A model generated the notes under the pieces. That model was given only the letters and a program-made list of their open reading frames with translations. It ran no database searches and had not been told where the DNA came from. Below are positions 35,245-46,875 of a stretch of DNA of 64,000 nt, piece after piece. The DNA lies in assembly GCA_021234155.1 (NCBI GenBank), contig JAJEKV010000058.1, positions 2,599,060-2,663,059 of the forward strand, in the 5' to 3' direction. The position numbers were made by a program, and so were the translations under genes. Origin of the DNA: Isoetes taiwanensis (Eukaryota > Streptophyta > Lycopodiopsida > Isoetales > Isoetaceae). Within the stretch, counting starts at the first letter, position 1. Every line of letters begins with the position of its first letter.

Positions 35245-36188
35245 ACAAAAATTTTAGAATTCAAACAAAAAAAAAAACTAGAATTCATTTGAGGCTTTCA
35301 TCACCTGTAGCTTTTGAATTTGAACACAATAAAACAAATAGAACATAAGTAAAAGTTACCATAAAGATCGAGCAGATTGATCCCATTATTCGAAAGTCAT
35401 AAAGTTTGCAACACCCATACACAAACATTTTTTCAACTGAATTTAACAAAGACCTTTGGCCTCCATGGATTCTTGTGGTGAGAAACCAAAGTGGGAAACT
35501 TTTACGCTTGTTAGCACAAGGATCTAGAAGCCTTGAATTTGCTTAATAACCGCCTCAAAATCTAAAAAATGCATGGTAATTTTTGCAAGCTTCATTCTGA
35601 ATGAGCCATAAAACAATATCCAATAAGCGCAATCCAGATTAATCACCGGTAGGATGTGAAAGCCTACCAAACCCGACCCGAAAAATTGTTGTTTTAGCAT
35701 AGATAACTTAACCAAACATATCCATATCATACACTATCAAAAATATCTCGGAGAGAACTTTCCAACGCAATAAAAATCATTTCAAACAGAGCTCTGGATC
35801 AAAAGTTATGATAAGAAATTTGTTGCCGGCGGGGAAACTGCACTACATGCGCCCTTCAAGCCCTTCATGTGCTCATTATGCACCACACACACAAAAAAGG
35901 GCTTTTGTTGTGAGCCATTGGTTGTTAACCATTGAAAACAAAAGAGGCTAAAATCAATGGCCCTTCATGTGCCCATTATGCACCACACGCACAAAAAAAG
36001 GGCTTTTGTTGTGAGCCATTGGTTGTTGACCATTGAAAAAAAAAGGCTAAAATCAATGGCTCAGAAATGGTGCACTCTAGATGTACGCATTAGTACATCC
36101 ATTTGAATACATCACGAAATCATAGGAAAACCTTAGTGAAAAGCGTACAAAAACACAAAAAAAAAACCCTGTTATTGTGCTAGATATT
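35245..36188. repeat. ~0.95-kb inverted repeat, right arm
   Basis: Reverse complement of 24562-25520 (see there for landmarks). It lies inside the decayed gypsy element, between its protease remnant and the continuing pol sequence, so it (with the MITE-like copies) probably inserted there. Confidence 0.85.
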
Positions 36189-38394
36189 AGTGACTCGGAG
36201 GATGTTCATATTACTTATCAAGAGTCTGTTATAGAGACTCTTGGTCTTTCTTTTCCTGAAGAAGACCCTTGGGCTGACATAGATCTCACCAATGACCATG
36301 CTATTGCCATACTTGTTGATCCATATTTAGTCCCTTGTCATCAAGTTCAATTAGTGTTGTCGCGTACTTAATGTATAGTGCTTGTATAGTATGTCTTCCA
36401 AGGTACTGTATCTTATATGTATTTTATTTCCATGTGTTGTTCTATTTTATGTACAGTACATATAGTACGCTACAGACGGAAAAAATATAAAGTTCTTTAT
36501 GTAAACTTTGCAACTTGCACTTAAGGCTAGACTTTTTGGGGAATTCCTATAAGATCTGAACTATGGCTGGTAACAAATAAAAGCTTGCAATAAAAAGTTC
36601 ATATAAATGGATTGAAATTAGTACTAAAGCAAAGAAATAGCATAAAAAGTTTACTTGCTCGTGCTCGAATACTACAAGAGCTAGAAACATACAATTAAAG
36701 TTTTTTTAGTCTTGAAATTGACATTAGGCATTAGCAGGGCACAAAATTGTGAGGATACGATTTAAACCCATAACAAAAAAAACAAAATAAATTGACCCTA
36801 CATTCTAGAGGTGCAAGACGTACTACACACTATCCAAGGCACTGTACGTACAAAATCATAGTGTACGCATATACAAACAACACTGGGTCCAACCCGATAA
36901 AAATCGTTAAAGATGAGATCCCTCTAGATAGTACTAAAAAAGATATTGATTGCCCCATCTTTTAGACAACCAGTTGTTCTCAACGATTAACAAACTTTGT
37001 TTTTCATGGCTGCTAGTGCTGAACCTCCTGTCTTGCTTCAACCAGCATTTCACACAGTCACGGATGATGATGTGATTCCTCACATCCAAATTTTGAAAGT
37101 TGAAATTATTGATCTCTAAATAAATCAGTCGATCTGCACCTTATGGGACTCGTGACTTCAACATTTTTAAAAAGTTAAAATACATCCTTGCTTGGAGCAA
37201 CAAAGATTTATGAGGAATTAAGAAAGAGATAAGGGAACTGACCATTCCTACCAAATCTGACTCATGCACCATCTAGCAATGACAGTACAACAACCCTAAC
37301 TATCGTGATTGTGTCAAAGACAAGATTGACAAGCTTCTTGATGCCGGCCTCATTTATGAAATTAAGCATTCCAAGTAGGTGAGCTCACATTGTCATTGCT
37401 CTCAATGGTAAGATTCATGTTTGTATGGATTACTTCAAACCCAATCTGGTCATGGAATATGAGCATTTGTTTCTATCTTTCACTGATCAAGTTCTTGAAG
37501 ATGTTGTGGGTCATATAATGTATTCCTTATGTTTTTCTGGCTACAATCAGATTTCTATTAAATCAGAAGATCAATTCAAGACTATTGTGGGGCACTTTTG
37601 CCTAAAAAGTGCTTCATTTTGCCTTATCAAGCTTTCCTACTTTTTAGTGTATTATGCTTTCTATTTCTCAGGACCACATATAAGAGAATGTCTTTCTACA
37701 AGTTTTTTAGGATGACTTTTATGCTTATAACTCCATGGATGATCATCTCTCCAAACTGGAACTTGCTTTCAAAAATATGACGATTCATATATGAGTTTAA
37801 ACCCAGAGAAATGTACTTTTTATGTCACCTCTGTTGTTCTTCTGGGACATGTAGTCATCATGGCATCACCATAGATCCGGCCAAAATCTGTGTGAGCTCA
37901 TGCACCCATCAATATCAAATAAACTATGTCCTTTTTTGGCAAAATTAATTATTATTCCACCTTTATTCCAGGTTTAGTTGCAAAAGCTGATACCATTCAT
38001 AAACTCATGGGCGATGAAAATACCTAAGTTTGGAATCCCTATGTTGACACAACTTATTAGGAATTAAAGGTTTTGCTTAGGCAGATTCCTGTCTTTTTGT
38101 TCCTCCTCAATGGGATAAACACTTCTATGTCCATGTTGATGTGTCAGAATTTGCCATTGGTTTTATTTTATTTCAAGGACACGTGCCACATCAGGACAAA
38201 CCCATTCACTTTGCCAATCGAAAGTTAAATCCTGTTGAGAAAAATTATCCTGCCATGGAGCATGAGGCCTTGGATCTCATCTTTATGTTCAACATTTTTA
38301 ACATTATCTTTTGGATAGCCAAATCAAGTTTTATGTAGACCAGCAAGCTCTCATGTATCTTATAAATAAGTCTATGACTATGGGCATGATTATC
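36177..38394 (+). pseudogene. Ty3/gypsy pol remnant (spacer, reverse transcriptase, RNase H)
   Basis: 36177-36371 reads HITYQESVIETLGLSF and EEDPWADIDLTNDHAIAILV, the linker between protease and reverse transcriptase in such elements. Around 37310-37400, DKIDKLLDAGLIYEIKHS is the start of the reverse transcriptase. 37425-37570 reads MDYFKPNL and SFTDQVLEDVVGH, then FSGYNQISIKSEDQFKT (family 'VDYRxLN', 'FSGYNQIxIxxEDxxKT'). 38115-38330 encodes an RNase H: HVDVSEFAIGFILFQ, PIHFANRKLNPVEKNYPAME. Stops and frame changes occur throughout and the integrase is absent, so it is inactive. Confidence 0.8.
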
Positions 38395-38476
38395 TAAAGC
38401 CAAAGCCAAAGCCAAAGCCAAAGCCAAAGCCAAAACCAAAACCAAAACCAAAACCAAAACCAAAACCAAAACCAAA
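38395..38476. repeat. Hexanucleotide array: (AAAGCC)n grading into (AAAACC)n
   Basis: About seven AAAGCC units are followed by about seven AAAACC units. The abrupt switch of unit suggests one base change spread by slippage. It directly follows the end of the readable gypsy RNase H. Confidence 0.9.
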
Positions 38477-38479
38477 TCC

Positions 38480-40128
38480 TAGTCATAATCATATCATAGG
38501 TTCTTTACTATTTTTTACTTTTATCTCATAACTAGACCTTGTTTTTCTGTTATAATCATTAGTATATCTTAATTACCAAATTATTTTAGCACAAATGCTT
38601 TTAGATACATAGTTCTTTATTACTATCTGCAAAATTGTGCCATGTCTTCTTCGTATTATTCTGCCTTTAGTCCAATCATTGTAGTTGTTGATTTTCTTGT
38701 GATTTCCAAGTAAGGATCTTACCAAGGTTCTAAACAGTATTGTTCTTAAAAGCCTTAACCATGCTAAAGGATAAAAACATGTAACCCACATTTTCCATTC
38801 TAAAAAAGGATATATACTTGGAGTTTTCATACATAAGCTCTGGAAAATTGGTATACACATCTGCGAACATCTGTCTGGAAGCATGCCATATGTTAAAATC
38901 CATATTACTGTCATTAGATCTATTGTTCAAGCTTTAGACATCAGGTTTTCAAAAAACACTTATATACCTTGGTCCTTTAGAATACTAATTTATTTGCATA
39001 GACACGTATATTCACAAAAAAGAAAAGAGAAAAGGGAAGTTTAAAAACAAGCATCCGATATTTTTAAGGCAGCAACTCATACTCAAGCTATAGTTAAGAT
39101 AAGTATCATAGATACTGAAGTAGAGAAAAAAACTCAGGTATATTTCGAAGAACACCAAGGTGATCAAGAACAAGAAGTGCCTGATAGCAAATTCCAGAGC
39201 AGGAGAATGTCAGTGTAGCAAGTTCCACCTGCACATTCATTCTCCATATCCAACCTTCTTCCATGTATAAAAAGTAATTAACACTTTGTTCTAAGCAATG
39301 TTAGAGCCCGGGGTTTCACCATTACAAAATCATATAATACATGTGCGTGACTGGTTAGGGGTTTTTTTTGTTGAACCCGTCTGCATACAGTTGAAGAAGA
39401 ATACGGCTGCACCACCATTTTTTCAGACGTGGTCATGAAGGGGAGCTATGGGCGGGAACTCTTCACCTGTTTGATACGGCTAGGGTTCTTCAAGATCCGA
39501 AACTCTTAATCGTAGGGGTTCTTCTTCAAGATCATAGCAGTTTGGAATAGCAGATCTCTTCGAGTCTGGTTTTTCGAATGAACGATTGGGGTAAATAATT
39601 TGGACGAAAACCAAGAGATGCTAAGTCCTCTTAAAGAAGAGGCCGAAGTTGCTCTGGTAAAATGCAGTTATGGTTCTATGCCTTTGTGCATTTTGTTTTT
39701 TTTTTCCTGGTAGACTCTTGGATGCCTGTGTAGCATGCCGAAATAAATGTGGTGCATCTATGGTAATAGACTAGCATGACATTCAACAGATCAAAGACCA
39801 AATTATCATGCTGGGAGCGCACATAAACCAGGTTTGGCTTTTCAGGTTTTTCAATATATTTTAAGAGTGCTGATACAAGAGTTAAAATTATATGATTGGT
39901 TTTTTGATATGCTTATAATATGTATTTGTGGTAAGCGGCATGCGTGAACATCGAAATATGCCTGATTATACTTTACAGAACAGAGAAAAAGCCAAAGGTG
40001 GATCAAGCGTTATTACCTTCTAATTTTATCATAGAGAGAATAGATTATTACTGATCCTGATCGGTTCACCTTGGCTGGTTATGGCTGTAAAATACAGGTG
40101 CTGCATAATCTGATAAAAGCTGACCCTT
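38480..40128. other. Stretch without a recognised gene
   Basis: AT-rich; overlapping minus-strand frames at 38573-38930 show no family motif. Nothing else supportable. Confidence 0.4.
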
Positions 40129-40690
40129 GTGCCTTCTTCTCAAGCTATCTCTGCACCATCGCCTTCTTCTAGTGCATCTCCGTCTCAGTCTATATCAGTA
40201 GACCCTCTTAATGAGGATCAACACTCTCGTCTTCAGGACATTGCTCACAAGCAACAATTATTGGAAGAAGGATGGTCTACTCCACGCTTGAAGAAGCTTG
40301 CACGTCGCAAAAATAGCGTGGCTCCTCAATCTGCATTACTTCACTCTGTAGCTCCAATATTTGCTACGACTGTTATAGTGGATGTTCATGATTCAGTGGC
40401 ATTGAGACACCAGGGAGCAGATCAAGCTGCTGTTAATGATTCTATGGATGTGGAAGTTCGACCTGGTTAAAGTATATTTTCTAAAAATATGATTATATAT
40501 TATTCTTCTATTTGTAGGAGAGGAAAATAGTGTGAATTGCATTATATTGTCATGTTTAGATGGGTGGCCCTGCTCAGTTGGATCTAATTATCCACTGGGT
40601 TTTTTATTCCTGTCTCTGCATTGTATTATGTATTATGATAGAGTGTTATTAATAAAGTCTGACGTCCTTCCAAAAAAAAAATAAAAAAAA
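40129..40690 (+). mobile_element. Retroposed fragment: short frame, 3' UTR and A tail, probably LINE-derived
   Basis: A 113-codon frame (40129-40470) is rich in Ser/Pro at the start and then reads LEEGWSTPRLKKLARRKN, a phrase like the end of LINE ORF1 proteins. It is followed by about 200 bp resembling a 3' UTR with TTAATAAAGTCTGACGTCC and an A-rich tail (40671-40690). The end resembles that of the LINE at 18.8 kb (AATAAAGTTTGTCGTTCTTC on its sense strand). It could be an internally deleted LINE or a SINE-like derivative. A genuine small gene is less likely. Confidence 0.45.
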
Positions 40691-43600
40691 TGTTGGCTCT
40701 TCTACATGTGCTTGGTGAAAACAAAGATCCGAGTCTAAGCTGAAGCAAAAGAATTGATAATGGCCAGATAGTATACTGTTGTTGGAGACGAATCTGTATG
40801 ACAATAAGTTATTTAATGGATAAGTATTTCTGAGTATGACATTTGTAGATGTGTTTGTCTGCATAGTCCTCTATAAGGTTCACTTAGCATTTTTTATTCT
40901 ATTTTGATGCATCTATTATGATGCTCCAGATTAGAGAGGACTGTATAGGCTAAGTTCTCATTAATATCTGCCATGTTTGGATATGGTTTCCATGTACCCA
41001 AAAGATATCAAAGGGATTTATAGGAGGCCTTTGTAAAGACATAGGCATTATGCATATTATGCATGCTAGTGATTTAAATTAGGCTGGCTTATAAGAATAT
41101 GCATTACAATAACATACAGACTTAAATCTTATGCTTTGACTTGCAGATTTAGAATGACCTGCAGTATACTCTGGCTGAGGTAGGCACGATATTATGCTAC
41201 TTACTCAAAATGTTCTGTTCGTCTGCAGTAAAACTGAGTGCTCATTTTGTCTATTTTACATCTCTATACTTTGATATAAGAATAGGTGAAGGGCAAAGAG
41301 CCATAGTATCTCATTGCTTACCTAATGCCCCATTGTGTTGTTACCATTAATATGTTAACATGCATTGTTTGGGTGCAGGTAACCGAGACTCTATCTCCTG
41401 TTCTTTCAAAGTTACATAGTTGCAGCATGAAGACAACTACAATGGAAGATATAACTGGAAAAATATGCTCAACAAAATCAAATCCATGACTCAATATGTT
41501 GAGATCTACCTAAATTCTGATGTGTACAAAGAACATGGTCAGCAAAAGACATGATAACACTGCTATTGTTGCTAGAAGAAGACTTAGTTGGACTGAAATT
41601 TCTTCATGAAATAATGCAAATAGATCAATACTTTAGTAGTTAGTAATACTCTGAAATTTGAAGATTGTTTATTGTGAAAGTGCACATATTTAGAATTCTG
41701 ATGTACTATAATCTGAAAATCAATATGCTGAAATTTTAATGATATTACATAAGATAATGATATAAGATGCATTTATTTGGAAATTATATGGCACTAGGTT
41801 TAAAGGCAAATGCTATACTAACTTTATAATTCTGCTAGATATATTCATATCTCCAACCATGTAAAGGTTACCTTACTGTTGTGGCTTGGGTTTTACCCGT
41901 GATGGATATTAATGGGAAAAATTTACATCTTGAATGGAACTATAAGTTTGTATTTATGCATTTCTAGTGTAAGTCTAGATGTAAATGTGAATAATAAGAG
42001 AAGGAATATGAATGAATCGAACAGCTGGGACTAAATCGAAGGATTTAGTAGGGTTCAATCAATGCCTTATGAGCCATTATGTGCATGCAAGTTCTGGCCC
42101 CTCTAAACCTGAGCCATGCAATAATGTAATTTCAGGCTTTTAGGGCTTTTAGAACCTTTGGCCATATGCCATATGCATTTAGAATAATCCAACGTTCCAT
42201 TAGAACATTCCATATGCCATATTCATTTAGAATAATCCAACATTCCATTAGAACATTCCATATGCTATAATCCATATAATTCTTTAATCCTATAATGACA
42301 CATTCCTAAACCCATATGCATTCTACAACCCCGTCTACAATCCTATACATTCTTACAACTACAATGATCCGGGCAATGATCATTATTTATTCAATGTAAG
42401 GGATAGATGCAATGAAAATTCTTAGCATCTTAAGAGATAGATGCAATGTAAGAGATAGATTCTTAACCAACCAGACCAGTTTAAACTGAGATGAAGATGC
42501 GAGAAATGTCTATTAAAAACATTGTGAAATTTTTTTCCTTCTCCACAAACCATTTTTTCTCTAAATAAGGCCAGGGTGCACAAATTCAAGTACAAGATCG
42601 GGTAGGGGTATGTAAATGTAAGATAGTCCGTAAGTGCATCTACGGTAGGGGGCAGGGAAACTGGCTTTTCCTATTTACATATGTACGGGTTTTTCTCCTC
42701 CAAAAAGTCATATATAGGGGTTTTCTAGTGACTCCTTGCACGCACATGGGGTATTCCCATATGCCTAGGTGAGACCCCGAGGTGTTAGAGTGGTGTGTTG
42801 TGTTTCTAACTCTACACAAAACTATATTGAATTTGACATTCATTCTAAGCAATTGTTTTAAAAGCTTTTATTTTGAAATTTTGTTGTCTAAAGTTTAAAT
42901 TTTCAAAAATCCCATTAACTCAAAGAAAGTATCCATTAGGAGCTCCGACGGTTCTTTCAGCTCCCATCCCCTATCATGAACCCTGCGAAATTACTAGATC
43001 TAAACATAATCAACCCCCTTCATATCGAATCAGTCTACTTCCTTTGTCCATCTCTTTCCACAAACATGATATGAATTAATAAAACATGGAAATAAAATGT
43101 GGCAACTAAAGCAAAAAAAATACTAAAAACGTCATTTGTTTAATCCATAGGTTGGGAGGAAGATCAAGCACAAACTCACGGTTCTCAAGACCCTTGAGGA
43201 TTTACTATATTTTGCCAAATCACGTATTTATTTGTCTTCTATGTTGGCGATCCTTTGGTCGTTGAGCTTGTAGGCTGTTGTCAAATGGGTTGTTTGATTA
43301 GGCTAGCGTGGCAGGACTTGTGGAAATGCTAGAATTCAAGGAAATCAATCAAGCCTGCTAACAAAACCAAAAATCACTGTACAGGTTTCTTGGATTCCAG
43401 AAATAACAAGGTGATGCGCACGAAGGGTTGCCCTTCTGTGTTTCAAGAGGGTGTTTGCATGCTTTTTGTTTTGTTGTTTCGTAATGGATCTTCTTTGTTT
43501 AATATCGAGCCTACATTTTGTTGTTTTGTAATGGTTCTCCTTTGTTTAATATCGAACCTTCTGAATGCTACAAACATAGGAATTCATTTCCATAGACCAG

Positions 43601-44500
43601 ACGTTCTTAGATTTCACAACTTATGAGGTTAATTCAAACAACTAAAGAACAAAAGAGAAGAGAAAGCACTGATAACTTCATCGTGATTAAGCATGCATTG
43701 GCCCTCATGCATTAGAATACAAAATATTCAGCTGGTCATTTTTTCGCATTTGCACCTAAAGACAACATATCAAGTAGCATAGTATTTCTAGCAAAAAGAA
43801 CATTTTTTTTATGAAACTTTAAAATAATGGCCCACAAGCTTCAGCTCCACAAGAAGAATGATCTTCAACAATAACATGGTGATCCTTGAGGAGAAGATGA
43901 CGTCCTTTTTAGAGCAAATAGGTAGAACCTTTTGGTTGGTGCTTCCATGCTGTAAGTTGTGGTACTTCTATGACCATTCTTGTGTTTTGGGCATCCCTTC
44001 CTTACTTTTCAGGGTTGCATTTGAGTGCTCAAGAATTTAGAGACCATTGAATCACAAAAAATCTTAAGGTAGCATCAAACTTTCCATAGAAATTTTAGGC
44101 AATATATTTTCCTCATAGACTAGGTTGTGAAAGCAACTGATGATTGTGAATCTCCCACATTCTTCTACTGCAATGTCACGGACCTAACCTCATAATTGTT
44201 ATGCCACATTTATAATAACCTTGTCTCATATATGACAAAACCTCTTGATTTCTAAGTATTTTAGAAAGTAAACAAAGGAACAATTTGGCTCCTTTGTTTG
44301 TTCATTCTAGCATGTCTGAGTTACAATTTTTGAGAGCTATAAATTATTGGAATAAGGAATTGATCAGTAAAATAAGGGAGATATGATAAGACAGGTTAGA
44401 ATAAAATTTTAAAACTATATTAATTGTTGTTTTAATTCAAAGCCATGAAGCTACTACAACTTGCATGTCCGAGGCAATAAGCCAATAGCAAATTGGAGTT
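40691..44500. other. Long stretch without a recognised gene
   Basis: AT-rich with scattered short frames; no splice-consistent exon series or transposon protein was read. A two-copy tandem lies at 42165-42262. Confidence 0.4.
42165..42262. repeat. Two tandem copies of a 48-bp unit
   Basis: AGAATAATCCAACGTTCCAT / TAGAACATTCCATATGCCAT repeats with a 48-bp period, nearly identical. Confidence 0.85.
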
Positions 44501-44974
44501 CACATAAAAGCTCAATGAATGCAGGCAAAAGAACTCTTGCAGAATAACCGGAAATCCAAATTGTAAGTCATTAGTTGAACTGTAGTTACCTCAACAGTAA
44601 GAAATTTCAATGCCAATGCCACAAAATTTATATCCCGCCAATGGGACAACAATTTTGAATATTGGAAGGATGTTGATGACCCTCTATTAACAACAGGATC
44701 TAAAGAAATCCTTAAAACCACTGAAGACTGCATTGGCAATGCAATAGCACATATACAAAAGTTGCATGTCTACAGGAGCAGGACTTATGATGCCTGTGAA
44801 CAGAAAAGATAACCAATGGCATAAGCTTATCCGAGGAAGTCACAACAATAAACCACAGACAAGACACAGGGACCAATCTATAACAAGCAAAATAAAGGTG
44901 CATACTTGTACACAAATCATGCGTGTAATACTTGGTAGTGCACGATATGGTTCTTCAATCTGCTTCTGCCAGCA

Positions 44975-45565
44975 ATATTGAACAGAGATTGGCAACGAAC
45001 ATTTTAAATAAGCCCTTTCCAGCAATAGTTTCCCACAACTGATCTTTTTTAGATGGATTATCTGCATTTGTAATATCCACAACAGTTAAGTATACTCATG
45101 TGTTTCTTATGATACAAAGCTTACCCCCAAGAGAGAGTAGCTATGCTGCTTCCATAGCCCATGTTTGCATCCACTACACTATTCCATGAATCCGTTGTCA
45201 GATTATAAACCCGCAATTTACATCCATTTCTACAATTCAACTTCTGCTGGCTTGGACCAGAAATCGGTAACAAACATTTTAAATAAGCCCTTTCCAGCAA
45301 TAGTTTCACGCAACTGATAGATGGATCTGCATTTGCAACATTCACAACAATTATACTCATGTTGTTCTTTATAATACAAAACTTATCCCCAAGAGAGAAT
45401 AACGTTGTTGCTTCCATGGCACTTGAATTTCCTAAATGCAGCTTGCTATCCACTGTACTATTCCTCCCACAATTGATCTTTTTTAGATGGATCATCTGCA
45501 TTTGCAACATCTGCAACAGTTATACTCATGTTGTTGCTTATAGTACAAAGCTTGCCCCCAAAAAG
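44975..45565 (-). pseudogene. Scrambled 3' end of an F-box/kelch gene (At1g55270-like), tail unit in three copies
   Basis: The minus strand carries LRVYNLTTDSWNSVVDANMG and YGSSIATLSWG (about 45225-45125), the last kelch region of the At1g55270 type. A following unit, GDKFCIIKNNMSIIVVNVAN, matches the family end 'GKLCIIRNNMSIxLVDV'. The unit appears three times (about 45560-45480, 45400-45305 and 45135-45040), each preceded or followed by KKI(N/S)CG. Two copies are followed by KLLLERAYLKC(L/S)LPIS, a decayed version of 'GKGxFKxxVTNLWSSIAG'. The order is jumbled and stops intervene. A related frame at 44512-44739 is unplaced. Confidence 0.55.
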
Positions 45566-46084
45566 GTTCAATATCTACTACGCCACAATAGATGTGTTCA
45601 AAAATAACCATTAGAATATCTCCCATTATATTCTTCTTGACTATTTCTATTTGCTTAAATTTTGTTATAAGGTATTAGCTTCTTGTACTCTATTCAAATT
45701 TACTTTTACATGCTTCTTTGTTTGTAGTATCATCCTTGATATGGGCTAAATATAAACTTACCGTTGATGTAGTATCGTGGAGAATCATGAACATTAGAGA
45801 TTCTACGGTCTCTACGGTATGGAATCACTAGCCACTGAGTTGTGCCAGGTGCTTAGGTGCTTGCTTGTGTTTATGGGTGATGCTACTTTCACATTCCTCT
45901 AAGTCATTACATAGGCTATTTTCACAAAGTTTTCTACGTCGTTACACTAGGCAGATATTGCAATGTATGACCACTTTAAGATTCCATTATATACATGGTG
46001 TAAATAGGTGTCCAAAGAAACACAACATTATTTTCATATTTAAGCTTCTAAATGATGAAAGGTAGCTGTTTATAGAGGTTATAT

Positions 46085-46560
46085 TCTTGGTAAGGGTCGT
46101 GGAAGGGAAGGCAAAGTGTAACAAAAATTACAAGACAATTTAGGAGCTTTGTAATCCTGCAAAGTCTCAAGAACATCTGCCACATGCCTCATGCTTGGCC
46201 TAAATTTGCGACTGTCTCCAGCCCTTTTTTTGGACACTGATCCCTCAATTTCATGTCCAACATGCCAAACACAACCTTCTTGTCTGTAATCAAGGATCTG
46301 ATCTGACCAAATCTTCTTCATTCCAGCTGCAGCTAGCACCTCCACTGATCAATTCCAGTAACAGTAATCCAAATCTTCTCAAGAAAACAGAGGTGCCGGA
46401 AGAATGCCACTCACAAATTTTCTTCTGTATTCTTGCCCCATCAGAAGTCGGAAATTCTTCAGGTACGTAATCCCGGCTGGTGGTCATTATGTTTGATATT
46501 TTCTGGCCATCGGGATTCCGCCAGAAAATTTCTCGGCGGAGCCGCCAGCCTTGGGGCGTT
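46085..46560 (-). pseudogene. Receptor-like protein kinase remnant
   Basis: On the minus strand RDYVPEEFPTSDGARIQ leads to FLRRFGLLLLELISGG ('SFGVLLLELISGR', kinase subdomain IX), and further down FRPSMRHVADVLETLQD ('RPxMxxVxxxLExLQ', subdomain XI). Frames shift between the pieces. The N-lobe and catalytic loop are absent. Confidence 0.55.
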
Positions 46561-46635
46561 CTCTCGGCTTCGTCGCTCGGGCGCCGCCTCAAAATTTTCA
46601 GGCGGAACCCCTTCCCCCGGAAAATTATCAGTGAT
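46495..46635. repeat. GC-rich insert with foldback character
   Basis: A sharply GC-rich patch (CGGCGGAGCCGCCAGCCTTG, GGGCGCCGCCTCAAAATTTT, CAGGCGGAACCCC). It carries short inverted matches (GAAAATTTCTCGGCGG against CCGCCTCAAAATTTTC). It resembles the modules at 54.26-54.40 and 55.59-55.72 kb in composition and motifs. Confidence 0.4.
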
Positions 46636-46875
46636 AATATAATGGCAAAGACATATCAGACGCACAAAACAGAGAAAGAAAGAAAGACCCACAATTTACA
46701 AATAGATGAATTAGAATAAACAACAATGCGCATTTTGCGGCCCTGAGTATACACAGTAGGCTTCTGATTATTCTTCACAGTTTTCCAATTTTCAGTGCCT
46801 TTACCACATCCAGAGTCACCAATCCCTTTCCCTCCTCTCACGGGATTCATTAACTTCGATTTCCTTAAAGAAATT

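Noticed and set aside
24562-36188. The inverted arms as the two LTRs of one retrotransposon
   Set aside because: LTRs are direct repeats; these arms are inverted and lack TG...CA ends, a primer-binding site and a polypurine tract.
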